This document shows positions 30,936-41,217 of a stretch of 64,000 bases of DNA, in pieces. Numbering within the stretch: position 1 is the stretch's first letter; each line of letters opens with the position of its first letter. Origin of the DNA: Lampris incognitus (taxonomy: Eukaryota > Chordata > Actinopteri > Lampriformes > Lampridae); assembly GCF_029633865.1 (NCBI RefSeq), contig NC_079211.1, forward strand, positions 144,912,270-144,976,269, given 5' to 3'. The notes beneath the pieces were generated by a model. That model did no database searches and was not told where the DNA came from. It saw nothing but the letters and a program-made list of their open reading frames with translations. The position numbers were made by a program, and so were the translations under genes.

Positions 30936-31328
30936 GTGAATTCTACTGGAGTGTTCCTGCTCGAAGTTCATTTGCATATTACCAATGATGCAACTGAAGT
31001 GTCAATGTTTTGGTTATGTTGTGGGATATTGAACATGTTAAAAACGGACACATCTGTTACAGATAGCGGGGATGTGGTGGAAGGTAATGGGGACGTTATG
31101 AGAGAAGTTGTATTAGACAACATGCTATTTCCCACTGTGAGTGTAAAAAGTAGGCAAATAGATAAGGTCGCTTCTGTGGCCAAAAAAAAGATGAGCTGAG
31201 ACCAATACGATCATGTGTCTGTTATGACTGGCTTGGCTTGCAGTCATTAAAAGCTTGCTTGTTAACTCTGAAAGGTTGGCTGAGAAGTCCATTATTTGAC
31301 CACGTCACAATATATATATATATATATA
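30932..31328. other. No gene seen
   Basis: A short open frame (30933-31199) has no family resemblance. The stretch ends in a TA-rich run at 31312-31328. Confidence 0.5.
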
Positions 31329-32548
31329 CACTCACTGGCCACTTTATTAGGTACACCTTGCTAGTACCGGGTTGGACCCCCTTTTGCCTTCAGAACTGCC
31401 TTAATCCTTCGTGGCATAGATTCAACAAGGTACTGGAAACATTCCTCAGAGAGTTTGGTCCATATTGACATGATAGCATCACGCAGTTGCTGCAGATTTG
31501 TCAGCTGCACATCCATGATGCGAATCTCCCGGTCCACCACATCCCAAAGATGCTCTATTGGATTGAGATCTGGTGAATGTGGAGGCCATTTGAGTACAGT
31601 GAACTCATTGTCATGTTCAAGAAACCAGTCTGAGATGATTCGAGCTTTATGACATGGCGCGTTATCCTGCTGGAAGTAGCCATCAGAAGATGGGAACACT
31701 GTGGTCATAAAGGGATGGACGTGGTCAGCAACAATTCTCAGGTAGGCTGTGGCGTTGACACGATGCTCAATTGGTACTAAGGGGCCCAAAGTGTGCCAAG
31801 AAAATATCCCCCACACCATTACACCACCACCACCAGCCTGAACCGTTGATACAAGGCAGGATGGATCCATGCTTTCATGTTGTTGACGCCAAATTCTGAC
31901 CCTACCATCCGAATGTCGCAGCAGAAATCGAGACTCATCAGACCAGGCAACGTTTTTCCAATCTTCTGTTGTCCAATTTTGGTGAGGCTGTGCGAATTGT
32001 AGCCTCAGTTTCCTGTTCTCAGCTGACAGGAGTGGCACCCGGTGTGGTCTTCTGCTGCTGCAGCCCATCTGCCTCAAGGTTCGACGTGTTGTGCGTTCAG
32101 AGATGCTCTTCTGCATACCTCGGTTGTAATGAGTGGTTATTTGAGTTACTGTTGCCTTTCTATCAGCTCGAACCAGTCTGGCCATTCTCCTCTGACCTCT
32201 GGCATCAACAAGGCATTTTCGCCCACAGAACTGCCGCTCACTGGATATTTTCTCTTTTTCGGACCATTCTCTGTAAACCCTAGAGATGGTTGTGCGTGAA
32301 AATCCCAGTAGATCAGCAGTTTCCGAAATACTCAGACCAGCCCGTCTGGCACCAACAACCATGCCACGTTCAAAGTCACTTAAATCACCTTTCTTCCCCA
32401 TTCTGATGCTCGGTTTGAACTGCAGCAGATCGTCTTGACCATGTCTACATGCCTAAATGCATTGAGTTGCTGCCATGTGATTGGCTGATTAGAAATTTGC
32501 GTTAACGAGCAGTTGGACAGGTGTGCCTAATAAAGTGGCCGGTGAGTG
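31329..32548 (-). mobile_element. Intact Tc1-type transposon in a microsatellite
   Basis: A 1220-bp element with repeats CACTCACTGGCCACTTTATT on the left and its complement ending AAAGTGGCCGGTGAGTG on the right. Target TA lies at 31327-31328 and 32549-32550. The left flank is (TA)n and the right flank (TG)n. The transposase frame inside is whole. Confidence 0.95.
31361..32401 (-). CDS. Tc1-type transposase, uninterrupted
   Basis: 346 residues from [20 protein letters not shown] to AKGGPTRY without a stop or shift. The N-terminal half has two helix-turn-helix units for binding the inverted repeats ([20 protein letters not shown]). The DD34E catalytic residues are D in [12 protein letters not shown] in [10 protein letters not shown] and E in [14 protein letters not shown]. 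The length matches active Tc1-family transposases (about 340 residues). Start and stop lie about 30 and 145 bases inside the two terminal repeats. The element may still move; nothing in the sequence speaks against it. Confidence 0.92.
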   Translation of the reverse strand: MGKKGDLSDFERGMVVGARRAGLSISETADLLGFSRTTISRVYREWSEKEKISSERQFCGRKCLVDARGQRRMARLVRADRKATVTQITTHYNRGMQKSISERTTRRTLRQMGCSSRRPHRVPLLSAENRKLRLQFAQPHQNWTTEDWKNVAWSDESRFLLRHSDGRVRIWRQQHESMDPSCLVSTVQAGGGGVMVWGIFSWHTLGPLVPIEHRVNATAYLRIVADHVHPFMTTVFPSSDGYFQQDNAPCHKARIISDWFLEHDNEFTVLKWPPHSPDLNPIEHLWDVVDREIRIMDVQLTNLQQLRDAIMSIWTKLSEECFQYLVESMPRRIKAVLKAKGGPTRY

Positions 32549-32554
32549 TATATA

Positions 32555-32556
<2 letters not shown>

Positions 32557-32644
<88 letters not shown>
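32557..32644 (+). repeat. (TG)n microsatellite
   Basis: Almost pure TG for 88 bases with one TTTG break near 32628. Confidence 0.97.
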
Positions 32645-32724
32645 AAGATGTGGAGGAAAAAAACTTAAACTCATAGCAGCTCAAGCCTGGTTTAAAACCA
32701 GGACGAGCAATGATTACGTCAAAG

Positions 32725-33017
32725 CAGGGGCGATTCTAGGATCAGAGCTTTTGGGGTGCTGAGCACCCAGAGTGCTGGCCCGCCAGGTAAGATAAATTTG
32801 GGGGGGGGGTGGATCAAACCATTTTCGAAGCATGGGGGGGGGTGTTGTATTTTTGTTAAAAAAAATTACATTTAAACCATATACTGGATATGGTTTTGAC
32901 ATTTCTTCAGCTTATTAAACATGGACATACAGTAAAAAATCTCTTCAATTTTAGGGGTGCTGGGGTTCAATTTAGGGGTGCTGCAGCACCCCCAAAAATG
33001 GGCTAGAAACGCCTCTG
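32725..33017. mobile_element. Short hAT-type MITE with perfect 8-bp duplication
   Basis: A 293-bp unit with ends CAGGGGCGATTCTAG and CTAGAAACGCCTCTG. CGTCAAAG stands on both sides (32717-32724 and 33018-33025), an 8-bp duplication typical of hAT. Inside is the inverted pair GGGGTGCTGAGCACCC / GGGGTGCTGCAGCACCCCC. Confidence 0.85.
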
Positions 33018-33025
33018 CGTCAAAG

Positions 33026-34020
33026 GAGCCTCAATATGGGAGTTTCTGATTTCTGTTTTCCAACGTCATCAAATTCCAGAGGGATTTCAGTCCCCCCCTC
33101 CCCCTCCCCCTGCCTGCTTAGTAGGCAGCCTTTGAAATCCAACCAGTGCGTTGCTGTCACATTGCGCTGACAAAAGTAGTTCTCCTGCCTTTCACGGACT
33201 CAGCCTTTCATCTAAGAGCATTCCAGTAAAGTTTTCATTAAAGTTGTTGCGCTTCACGCCGTCAACTTCACTGCTACCAAGTAATTGCGTCCCGAGTTAA
33301 CTGGAGATATAGAACATGTAAAAATAATGGCGCAAGGATTATTTCAAGTGAAAAGGCCCAACGGCCTGAAAAGGGACGGACGCCATTTTCTGCCCTCTTC
33401 ATCCAATTGAAGTCGGTTGGCGAGGTCGCACGGGCGAAGAGGTATTTGGTATTTAAAATGGGTGGCAGTTTCGAAAGTATACGTCCTAATTTTCTTTATC
33501 CGCTGTTAAGCTAAAGATGATTTAACTTTTTTTGCTGCAGTTGGCTGCTAAAATATCCTCTGTTAAACTACTTGGCGAATTTTCCCGTCGCCAACTAGCT
33601 AAATGAGTTCACTGATAAAACTAGCCTAATAACGCTGCCACCGTAAATTAACTTGTAATATGTATTAGTTTAGCAGACGTACCGTATCAAATATGTTTGG
33701 TTTGTGTTTTACGGTCATAAATGAAAGTGAATCTTACAAGGCCAGAAATTCTCTAAATAGCTTGTTAGCTGCGCCCCGGTGCCACGTGTTCATTGGCCCA
33801 GTTTGCAACATTACCGTGGCAGTACGTGACGCTATCACATTTGGGATTGGGTTAAGATTAATATTGGGTTAGCCATAAATCGGTCATGGCTAAAAGTAGG
33901 GTAAGCAGTTGTAAATCAATTAATTCTGCTCGCCTCCGCCATGTTGGTACCATGTTGCGCCGCCATTTGACCTTAGCGCGTCTGGTCTTCCGCGAAATCA
34001 TCGGCAGAACGTTGCTGGTT
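33026..34020. other. Unassigned, CpG-bearing sequence
   Basis: No repeat or family match seen. A short frame from 33328 (MAQGLFQVKRPNGLKRDGR, 27 codons) and CG-rich patches near 33400, 33770 and 33940 could belong to a promoter and first exon, but nothing confirms it. Confidence 0.35.
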
Positions 34021-34021
34021 G

Positions 34022-34130
34022 CAAGTGTCTCAGAAAATATCTGGTGAAATTTTTTGATTAAAAAGCGCTAGAAAACGCAAAATGGAGACTTAAAAGGTAG
34101 TATTGCATGTAGTCATGAAAGAGCCGCATG
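34022..34130 (-). repeat. hAT-like palindrome block, inverted copy
   Basis: The reverse of the block at 5632-5750: GAGCCGCATGCGGCTC at 34120-34135, TTAAAAAGCGCTAGAAAACGC near 34058 and ATATCTGGTGAAATTTTTT. It abuts the SINE. Confidence 0.65.
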
Positions 34131-34136
34131 CGGCTC

Positions 34137-34389
34137 GCCAACCGTTGACTCCCCGGCGTAGTCCAACCTTGGGGGACGTCCGCTGTTGGAGTTTGCACGT
34201 TCTCCCCGTGTCTGCGTGGGTTTCCTCCGGGTGCTCCGGTTTCTCCCGCAGTCCAAACACATGCAGGTCAGGTGGATTGACCGTACTAAATTGTCCCTAG
34301 GTGTGAATGTGTGTCGGCCATGTGATGGATGGCCTGGCGGCCTGTCCAGAGTGTCTCCCCGTCTGCCGCCTAATGGCGGATGGGATAGG
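34137..34389 (+). mobile_element. SINE family 1, left part; rest at 40413-40457
   Basis: A SINE broken by the gypsy element. The left part stops in GATGGGATAGG and the right part resumes with ATAGG CTCCTGCGACCC at 40408 and runs to GGATAATGGA. The ATAGG on both sides is the 5-bp duplication of the gypsy insertion. Confidence 0.88.
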
Positions 34390-34629
34390 TGTTTGAGCTA
34401 GCGGTGTGTAAAAACGAGGCATACTCCAGGTTAACGGTTAAGGGGCTTTAGTTTCTGTATATCAACAATACAGAGGCAAACTGATGCACGCCTTACGTAA
34501 CATTAACTACAGTTAACATCCACTGGGTGGTGCTATAATACCACCCGTAACATGGCTGAACCTTCTCATTCATCCAGGTCATGGTTATCCAAAGGAATTG
34601 AATCGAGTGCAACTGTACTTGGTATATAT

Positions 34630-34675
34630 CCATGAAGACGTTTCGCCTCTCATCCAAGAGGCTTCATCAGTTCGT
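34630..34675 (-). ncRNA. Hammerhead-ribozyme-like motif, minus strand
   Basis: The minus strand reads GAACUGAUGA, stem GCCUCU/AGAGGC with loop UGGAUG, then GAAAC GUC and UUC. CUGAUGA and GAAAC are the hammerhead core; GAA/UUC would form stem I; the cleavage site would be after GUC (34637). An extra A after CUGAUGA and a very short stem III leave activity uncertain. Type I motifs with tiny stem III are known from Penelope-like elements. Confidence 0.55.
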
Positions 34676-34717
34676 GCCTTTCTGGCTAGACCAGGGTAGT
34701 CGCTGACTAGCTTGGTC

Positions 34718-34762
34718 TTAACTGATGAAGCCTCTTGGATGAGAGGCGAAACGTCTTAACGG
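34718..34762 (+). ncRNA. Hammerhead-ribozyme-like motif, plus strand
   Basis: The plus strand has CTGATGA at 34722-34728, stem II GCCTCT/AGAGGC (34730-34735 with 34742-34747), GAAAC at 34748-34752 and GTC at 34753-34755. TTAA on both sides can form a weak stem I. It mirrors the minus-strand motif 50 bases away. Confidence 0.5.
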
Positions 34763-34849
34763 ATATATACCAAGTCCAGTTGCACTCGATTCAATTCCTT
34801 TGGAATACCACCTGTAACATCTCCCTTTCCTTTAAGTAAACAAAACACT

Positions 34850-36430
34850 TCTTGAAATACCAACTTGTGAACTTAACCAAGACATGGTTATATCTAGATC
34901 TCATAAACAATTCAACAGCCTGTCTAAACACTGAACATTAGAACTAGTCCACGTGAGCTTATAGGTTCAGTCTATTGGGAGGCCGTATCTGACGTCCATA
35001 TCGAGAGAGAGCAGGGGAATGGGGTGACGATGGGACAGCAGAGGTGTCCAAAGTCTGTGGTGGGCCTGGAACCTGTGGACTGCTGTATAGCCTGCTGGGA
35101 GAGGGTCGAGGATAGAACGTGCATGCCCTCTCACCCTTCATCATTTCACTCTGTGGCTGAGACCCACTGCATTCAGATGAAGGCTCCTCTGCACCAGCCC
35201 TAGGGTTTGGCGATGGCCTTGGCTCTGCCATACGTAGACCGACTCGATTGTGACAATACAAGGAGCCCTTAACCTCTACCAGATATGGCTGTGGAGCCAC
35301 TTTCTGCAGACACACTCCCCGTTGCCAGTCTGTCCCCTGGTAGTGCCTTCATCCGAACTGCTTCTCCCACTGCGAGCTCAGGTAAGTCCTTAGCAGTCCT
35401 GTCGTAGATGAGTATCGAGATTTGTCTCCTGTGCCGCAGTTTATCTACAACATCCGTAACGACGCGTGGCTCAAGAAGTGCATCAACCACTGGCAGAGCT
35501 GACTTCAAATGCCGTGACATCAGTCGTTGGGCAGGACTGCTGTCCATATACCCTCCGTTGGGGTGTTTCTCCATTGTAACATTGCCTTCCAGGCATCCTC
35601 GCCATCCTGTAGTGCTTTTCTTGCACAGGTTCTTTGCGATTTTGACCGCTGTGTCCGCCTTCCCGTTGGCCTTGGGGTGCCTTGGTGAGGAGGTGATATG
35701 GTCAAACCCTGACTCCACAGCGAATTGGCGGAACTGAGTACAGGCGAACTGGGGCCCATGGTCAGAAAAGACCCTATCAGGTTGCCCATAACGAGCAAAT
35801 TGAGCCTTGCGTCGTTTTATTGTTGTCTCCGCGCTAAGTTCTGGCAGAACATCAATCTCCCAGAAATCTGAGTAGTGATCAACTACCATCAGAAAGTCGT
35901 TCCCACTGTGTTGGAAAAGATCCACACTTATGATTTGCCAGGGGCATGTGGGCAGTTCATGGCTCAGCATTGTCTACTTTTGCTGCTCAATCGCATACTC
36001 ATTGCATGTAGAGCATTTACTGACACAATCCTTGATTTCGCTCTGCATTCCAGGCCAGTATATCGTCTCCCGTGCTTGTCTGTAGCCGGCCTCGCCACCG
36101 ATGTGACTGCCATGTACTCTGGCAAGCATCTCAGGACGCAATGATTTTGGGATCACCACTCTTTGCCCCCTAAACAAGACTCCGTTCTGGACACTTAGCT
36201 CCTCTTTGATAGCCCAGAACTCTGACTGCCTGCTCTTGTTTCATTCTTATCAGCGGGCCAACCCTTCAGGATAGACTTCACGACTTGCAGCTGTCTGTCG
36301 GTGTCTGTGTGTTGCTGTATCTGTAGCAGCCTTTTGTCTGTGACATTCAGATAGTCGGACATATTTATGTGCTCAATTGCCAGCTGCTCGTCCACCATAC
36401 TGCTGAATGTGCTCTGCATGCATAGAGCCA
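34850..36430 (-). pseudogene. Gypsy integrase region
   Basis: Integrase inserts the cDNA. The zinc-binding HHCC part is at 35974-36177 (RVHGSHIGGEAGYRQARE, then CVSKCSTC). The catalytic core (35269-35970) has IISVDLFQHSG, RVFSDHGPQFAC and PRHPKANGKADTAV; the last catalytic Glu appears as Asp (KADTAV instead of the usual KAE), so even a repaired frame may be inactive. A stop separates the two parts near 35970. Confidence 0.85.
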
Positions 36431-36466
36431 GGGTGTGTTTTGGAAGTGACAGTCCTGCTTAACGTG

Positions 36467-36800
36467 TCACTCACAAACATGTCCGGTCCTGGTTTGTAGA
36501 TCACTCTCAGGTTGTAATTCTGAAGAGCCAGTAGCATGCACTGCAAGCGCTTGGGAGCATTGAGGAGAGGCTTGCTGAAGATTGCTACGAGGGGCTTGTA
36601 ATTGTCTCCGCTGTGATATTGTCTCTACCGTACAGATAATGATGGAAACGCTGGCAGGCAAATACTATGCTAAGGCATTCCTTCTCTATCTGCACATAGC
36701 TTTGCTCTGTAGGCGTGAGTGCCCTTGACACGAAAGCAATAGGCTGTCCCTCCTGCCTCAGACAGCAGCCCATGCCATGCTGGCTGGAGTCACTCTACTG
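36467..36800 (-). pseudogene. Gypsy RNase H region
   Basis: The minus strand reads GMGCCLRQEGQPIAFVSRAL, then YVQIEKECLSIVFACQRFHH, and in another frame HKPLVAIF and SDTLSR, the order seen in Ty3/gypsy RNase H. A frameshift lies near 36600. The THAP element insertion separates it from the RT. Confidence 0.8.
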
Positions 36801-36815
36801 TGACGGGGTTTTGAC

Positions 36816-37844
36816 CACTGATCTGAAAAAAAAAGACTGGATCGCGCAACCCGTAATTCCATGCCACCAATTTATGAAGGCCAATTGAACTTGATCGGCG
36901 CCATCTTAGGTAGAGCAAAAAACGATCAAATTGCATTGCAATTGCCAGCTAAAATGCCGACTTGCGGAGCATATAAGTGCTATAACCGCACAGGGTCGGA
37001 AAAAAGTGACAATTCAACTAATATAACATTTCACAAGTAATTACCCTTTTTTATTTGACTCTTGCATTCAAAATGCCATAGTAACTGCCAATTTAAGATG
37101 CCTTGATTTGTCCAAAAAAATTCCCGAGCTGGCTCCTCACGTGTTCGACACTGCTATCACGGATAATCATGTTTTTAATCTTATAAAAGTAATCTTGTAA
37201 TTGTTGCAAGATACGACTGCATCATCTCTTGGCAAAGCAAGCTGGCAAGAAGCTGCAAAAACAGCTGACAAAACTAAATGTAAATGTAAGATCATGATTG
37301 CAGAACATGAGAATATGAGGCTGTTGTTTACAAACAACAGACTCATTTGAAAGTTTAATAGTCTTGCTTGCACATATAGGTGATCATAAAGTAGCCTAGT
37401 CTCCTATCATTTTCTTAGGTAGCGAGCTAGCGTGTTGCAGCAATGGCGAGCAACGGCCTGATGAAGCCAGGACGCACCACTCTCTCCCTTGCGAGTGGCA
37501 CGCTCTGTGTCATTCTTTCACGTACTCGTCTGAGGAGCCAGCTCGGGAAAAACATTTTGACAAATCAAGGCATCTTAAAACAGCAGTTGCTGTGGCATCT
37601 TAAATGCAAGAGTCAAATAAAAACGGTACTTACTTGTGAAATGTTATATTATCTGAATTGCCATTTTTTCGACTCTGCGGTTAGAGTACTGGTATGCGCC
37701 GCAACTCAACATTTTAGCTGGCAATTCTAATGCAATTTGATCGCTTCTTGGTCTACCTAAGATGGCTGCCAAGTCGCCCATGCCGGCTTCATTTCATATC
37801 GCGAGTTGCTCGATCCAGTCTTCTTTTTTTATTTTAGATCAGTG
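36816..37844. mobile_element. Fold-back THAP/P-type element
   Basis: A 1029-bp unit flanked by the 8-bp duplication GTTTTGAC (36808-36815 and 37845-37852). The arms (about 36816-37155 and 37505-37844) are inverted copies of one another over roughly 330 bp, from CACTGATCTGAAAAA inward to CCGAGCTGGCTCCTCA. Each arm holds the same first exon of a THAP-type protein. The 350-bp centre has one frame (about 37208-37350) with a Lys-rich helical stretch. P-type transposases begin with THAP domains and give 8-bp duplications, which fits. Confidence 0.75.
36954..37036 (+). CDS. THAP-domain first exon in the left arm
   Basis: It reads MPTCGAYKCYNRTG and ends NITFHK before a GTAATT donor. MP.C....C with a later FH is the start of a C2CH THAP zinc finger (usual form MP..C....C...FHKFP). 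The right arm has the same exon on the minus strand (start codon at 37712-37710, donor GTAAGT) but with substitutions and a stop. The remaining exons are not present in the element. Confidence 0.65.
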
Positions 37845-38179
37845 GTTTTGACACATCATAGTATCGCAGCACAAGTGTCTGTCACAAGCTGTTTTATCTC
37901 CCTTGACAGCTGCATCGTGCTTCGGCAGCCAGTGCCAGACTATGTCCTTGTCTGTGAGTCTCCTCAAAGGCTCCCATACTTCTGAGAGCCGCGGGAGAAA
38001 CTTAGCCAAGTACGTGACGAATCCATGAAGCTCTGCACACCCTTGACGTCAGATGGGGCTGGCATGTCCAAAACCGCTCTTGACTTTCTCCGGGTCCGCT
38101 TTTAGACCTGCAGCCGACAGGATGTGGCCATGAAACCGCACCTCAGACACTCTAAACTGAAGCTTCTTGACACTGAGCC

Positions 38180-38870
38180 GCAGTTTCACTTGTCAACAAC
38201 GGTCCAGAAGGGCTACCAGCTTGTCATCGTGGTCCTTGTTTGCCTCTTCCTCGCTGTCGCCACAACCAATGATGAGGATGTCGTCAGCTATAGGCTCCAC
38301 TCCCTCAAGCCCTTCTAACAGCTCATGCTGTTTCCTCTGGTAGACCTCTGGGGCTACTGACACACCAAACAGAAGTTTCAACCAATCTCTTCTGGCCCCA
38401 GGGGGTCCAAAAGGTGGTCATGAGGCTGCTAGCCTCATCCAGTTAACACTGAAGAAAAGCATCTCTTGCATCGACCAGTGTGTAGACCTTGGCTTTAGGC
38501 AGCTTACAGAGCACATACTCCAGTGTGGGCATGAGGTAATGCGAGCATCTGTGCGTGGGTGAGATTGTGCGGCTGTAGACATATACGCAGCTTTTCTGGT
38601 CTTTTGACTATGACCATATCGCTGATCCAATCCGTGGGCTCACTGACTGATAAGATATGACCCTCTCTCATATCTGTTGAGTTGAGCCTTCACAGCTTCC
38701 TTCATAGCCACCAGAACATTGCGTGGTGCACTCTGCACCGGCTGAACCGCTGGATCCATGTCAAAATGAACCTCTCCGGGGAGTGCCTCCACAGGACCAG
38801 TGAAGATGTCCTGATATTCTCTGATGACTGTACTTCTGGTGAGAGGCATGGTGAGGCTGTCGTCCACTGC
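38180..38870 (-). pseudogene. Gypsy reverse transcriptase region
   Basis: Broken pieces read EPTDWISDMVIVKRPEKLRI (about 38640), KAKVYTLVDARDAFLQ (about 38490), TTFWTPWGRKRWLKLLFGVS (about 38400) and IADDILIIGCGD (about 38280), in the Ty3/gypsy RT order. The DD of the active site is in IADDI. Several frameshifts and a deletion after LRI prevent function. Confidence 0.85.
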
Positions 38871-40101
38871 GTTGAGCCCTTCTACTCTGAGCTCCTCTGG
38901 GATGGTTAAGTGTATGAGCCCCCATCTCCTCTGACATGGACCCTGACAGCAGTGGCAACTGTCGTGTATTTACAACCTCAAAATCCAGTTTGTATTTGCT
39001 GCCCTGTACAACACACTCAGTGATAAGGACCCCAAATGATGGCAGACCTTGGTCTGAGTACATTTTCAGTGTGGTGCTACTATGCTTTAGTTTCTCTCTG
39101 GGAGCTAGCCTCTTCTTGTCCCTGAGACTCATGACGTTGCACGTAGCTCCTGAGTCAAACTGGCATCTCTGTAGTTTGCCATTCAGGTGGAGATTGACAA
39201 ACCATTTCTTGCCTTTTGTTCCCACTGCACCAATGCTTTCTGTTGCACACACATCATTTGTGTCCATGTCTGTGTTGTCTTTATCCATGTTCAGTCCCTC
39301 AACTGCGCGGAGTTTACCATCCTTTTTCTTCTTTTTATTGCAAACTCTCACAGAGTGATTGGCTGTGCCACAAGCACTGCAGGTTTTGCCATATGCTGGG
39401 CAGTGTTCTCTTCCCCACTCGTGTGCTGTGCCACAGTATTTGCATGTGGAGAGGCCCCCACCTTGTGATATGGGGTTCCCACTCATTTTCTTTGTAGTAC
39501 TGGCTGATCTTTTGAATATATGTTTCCCTACAACATTGACATTGTCCATGAGTGATCTCTCTTGCTCCATGGATCTCAACTGCAAATCACTCAGTTCTGC
39601 TGCTCTGCATGCTTCAATAGCATTGGCTAGAGTCAAGTCCTTTTCCCTTAACAACTGTCTGCGTGTGCCCTCTTTAGCAATGCCGATGACTATTCTGTCC
39701 CTGATTAAGTCATCTCTTAGGGCTCCATATTTGCATGTGGAAGCTTTCTCCCTGAGCCGTGTCACAAAACAGTCTACTGTCTCACCTTCTTGTTTACAAC
39801 AGCCAAAAATGTAGCGCTCATAAATCACATTTTTAGCGGATTTGAAATACCTTTCCAATGAGTCCAGTATGACGGTCACGTCCTCTTGCTGTGCGTCGAT
39901 CAGATTTAGGTTGTGTTTGTAGACATGTCAACATTCAACTCCCATGACACTCCTCAGAGTTGCCGCCTGGACCTTCTTTTCCTTGTCCACCAGCCCTGTG
40001 GCTAAAGCATAATCTTCATATTCTCCTCGGAAGATTTCCCAATTCGCACTCAGGTTGTCACTGAGCTTCATCGGAGCTGGCAGGGGTATGGTCGTGGCCA
40101 T
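38870..40101 (-). pseudogene. Gypsy gag and protease
   Basis: The frame starts MATTIPLPAPMKLSDN at 40101 and is broken by a TGA near 39930. The open part (38761-39879) has the gag core (ERYIFGCCKQEGETVDCFVT), two zinc-knuckle-like clusters (CKYCGTAHEWGREHC, CSACGTANHSVRVC) and an aspartic protease site FDSGATCNVMS near 39150. The protease Asp and Gly are kept. Confidence 0.88.
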
Positions 40102-40223
40102 AGCTATTCACTGCTTTTACTGCGGTACGGCTAGCTAGCATTAGCAAAACAAAAACTTGCAAAACTCGCTTGACGGCTCAATATCCTGTCAGTCGCCGAA
40201 TCAAAGGTCCACTTCTGACACCA

Positions 40224-40407
40224 TGTTTGAGCTAGCGGTGTGTAAAAACGAGGCATACTCCCAAGTTAACAGTTAAGGGGCTTTAGTGTCGAACTGTATG
40301 TATCAACAATACAGCGGTGAACTGATGCACGCAGGAGACTGCGTGCCTTATGTAACATTAACTACAGTTAACATCCACTGGGTGGTGATATAATACCACC
40401 CGTAACA
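40224..40407 (-). repeat. 5' LTR of the gypsy element
   Basis: 184 bp. On the plus strand it runs from TGTTTGAGCTAGCGGTG to ACCACCCGTAACA. It matches 34390-34555 with a few indels, including an extra CAGGAGACTGCG segment near 40332. Confidence 0.92.
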
Positions 40408-40457
40408 ATAGGCTCCTGCGACCCTAAAAGTAGAATAAGCAGTATGGATAATGGACG

Positions 40458-41126
40458 GAGTCGCGTTTGAACGAATCTTTTCCTTGAAGATGTGAATCGA
40501 GTTTCAAATGGTACGAACTGACCAGGACGCAGCGAATGTACTGATATCACTTGTGTTTCCTACGGTACTATAAGAATTGAAATAATCAAATGATCTGTAC
40601 CGTTGATGGCATCGTACTGCTGCATCCCAAGATACTACAAAAAAGAATTGAACTCACGTTTGACAACATCAGGCAGCCAATTAAGGAAATGGCACATTTT
40701 TTTGGCAAATGGCGAATAAAATAGTCTTCTTTCAAACGTTTTAGCTGTTACATTAGAGTAAGGGAGCCCTCTGCCGAACTGCTGAATAAAGTGCATGAAT
40801 CGGGGATATTGAAGATTTGTCTATGTACCGGATACTCAGAAGAAGGCTTCAATTAATTAAAGTTTAGTTCATTGAACAGGACTCAGTTATTGCAGGGATT
40901 AGTCGCAGCTAAAATCATTAATACTCTGTGGCTTCAATAGTACTTGATGGAACACAATTCGGTTTGAGAGCTTAACTGTTGTAGCCCCTGTATTGGCAGA
41001 CATCGGTTCCTTTTCAGGTCCTGGTTAGTGGTTCTGTAGACTTGCCTGGACTATGACCAACATGTAAAAAGCAAGCAAAGTAAAGAATCCTAATCCTTTA
41101 TTGGGATGCATAAAGTATAACAATTT
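40458..41126. other. No feature seen
   Basis: AT-rich sequence without exon, hairpin or recognised repeat. Confidence 0.5.
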
Positions 41127-41217
41127 TTCCTCCACTTAATACATTTTTTACAATTTTATATTCGAAGACAGTTTGGCTCTACATGAATCCATAAATGACT
41201 AGGCTAATCGGTTTGAA
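41127..41217 (-). repeat. Flank block X, inverted relative to position 1
   Basis: Reverse complement of 1-86 plus 5582-5586. It contains no LINE, so it shows the empty site of the LINE at 87-5563. Confidence 0.85.

Larger units (their letters stand above)
34556..34821. mobile_element. Palindromic element with two hammerhead-like motifs
   Basis: It lies inside the 3' LTR, with ATACCACCCGTAACAT (34540-34555) and ATACCACCTGTAACAT (34806-34821) as a 16-bp duplication. The arms CCAAAGGAATTGAATCGAGT (34589) and ACTCGATTCAATTCCTTTGG (34784-34803) pair over about 75 bp each. Each arm carries a hammerhead-like core. No protein is encoded. A degenerate relative is at 54119-54407. Confidence 0.8.
34390..40407 (-). 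mobile_element. Ty3/gypsy LTR retrotransposon, decayed
   Basis: A 6018-bp element on the minus strand with a 5-bp duplication ATAGG (34385-34389, 40408-40412). The 5' LTR is 40224-40407 (184 bp, minus strand TGTTACGGGTGG to GCTCAAACA). The 3' LTR is 34390-34821 including a later hairpin insertion. Next to the 5' LTR is a primer-binding site TGGTGTCAGAAGTGGACC, and before the 3' LTR a purine tract AAAGGAAAGGGAGA. The order gag, protease, RT, RNase H, integrase marks Ty3/gypsy. Stops, shifts and a THAP element insertion make it inactive. Confidence 0.93.

Noticed and set aside
32489..32684. His/Thr repeat frames
   Set aside because: They come from translation of the (TG)n microsatellite.
37443..37730. 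95-codon plus-strand frame in the THAP element
   Set aside because: It mostly covers the inverted arm, whose coding sense is the minus-strand THAP exon.
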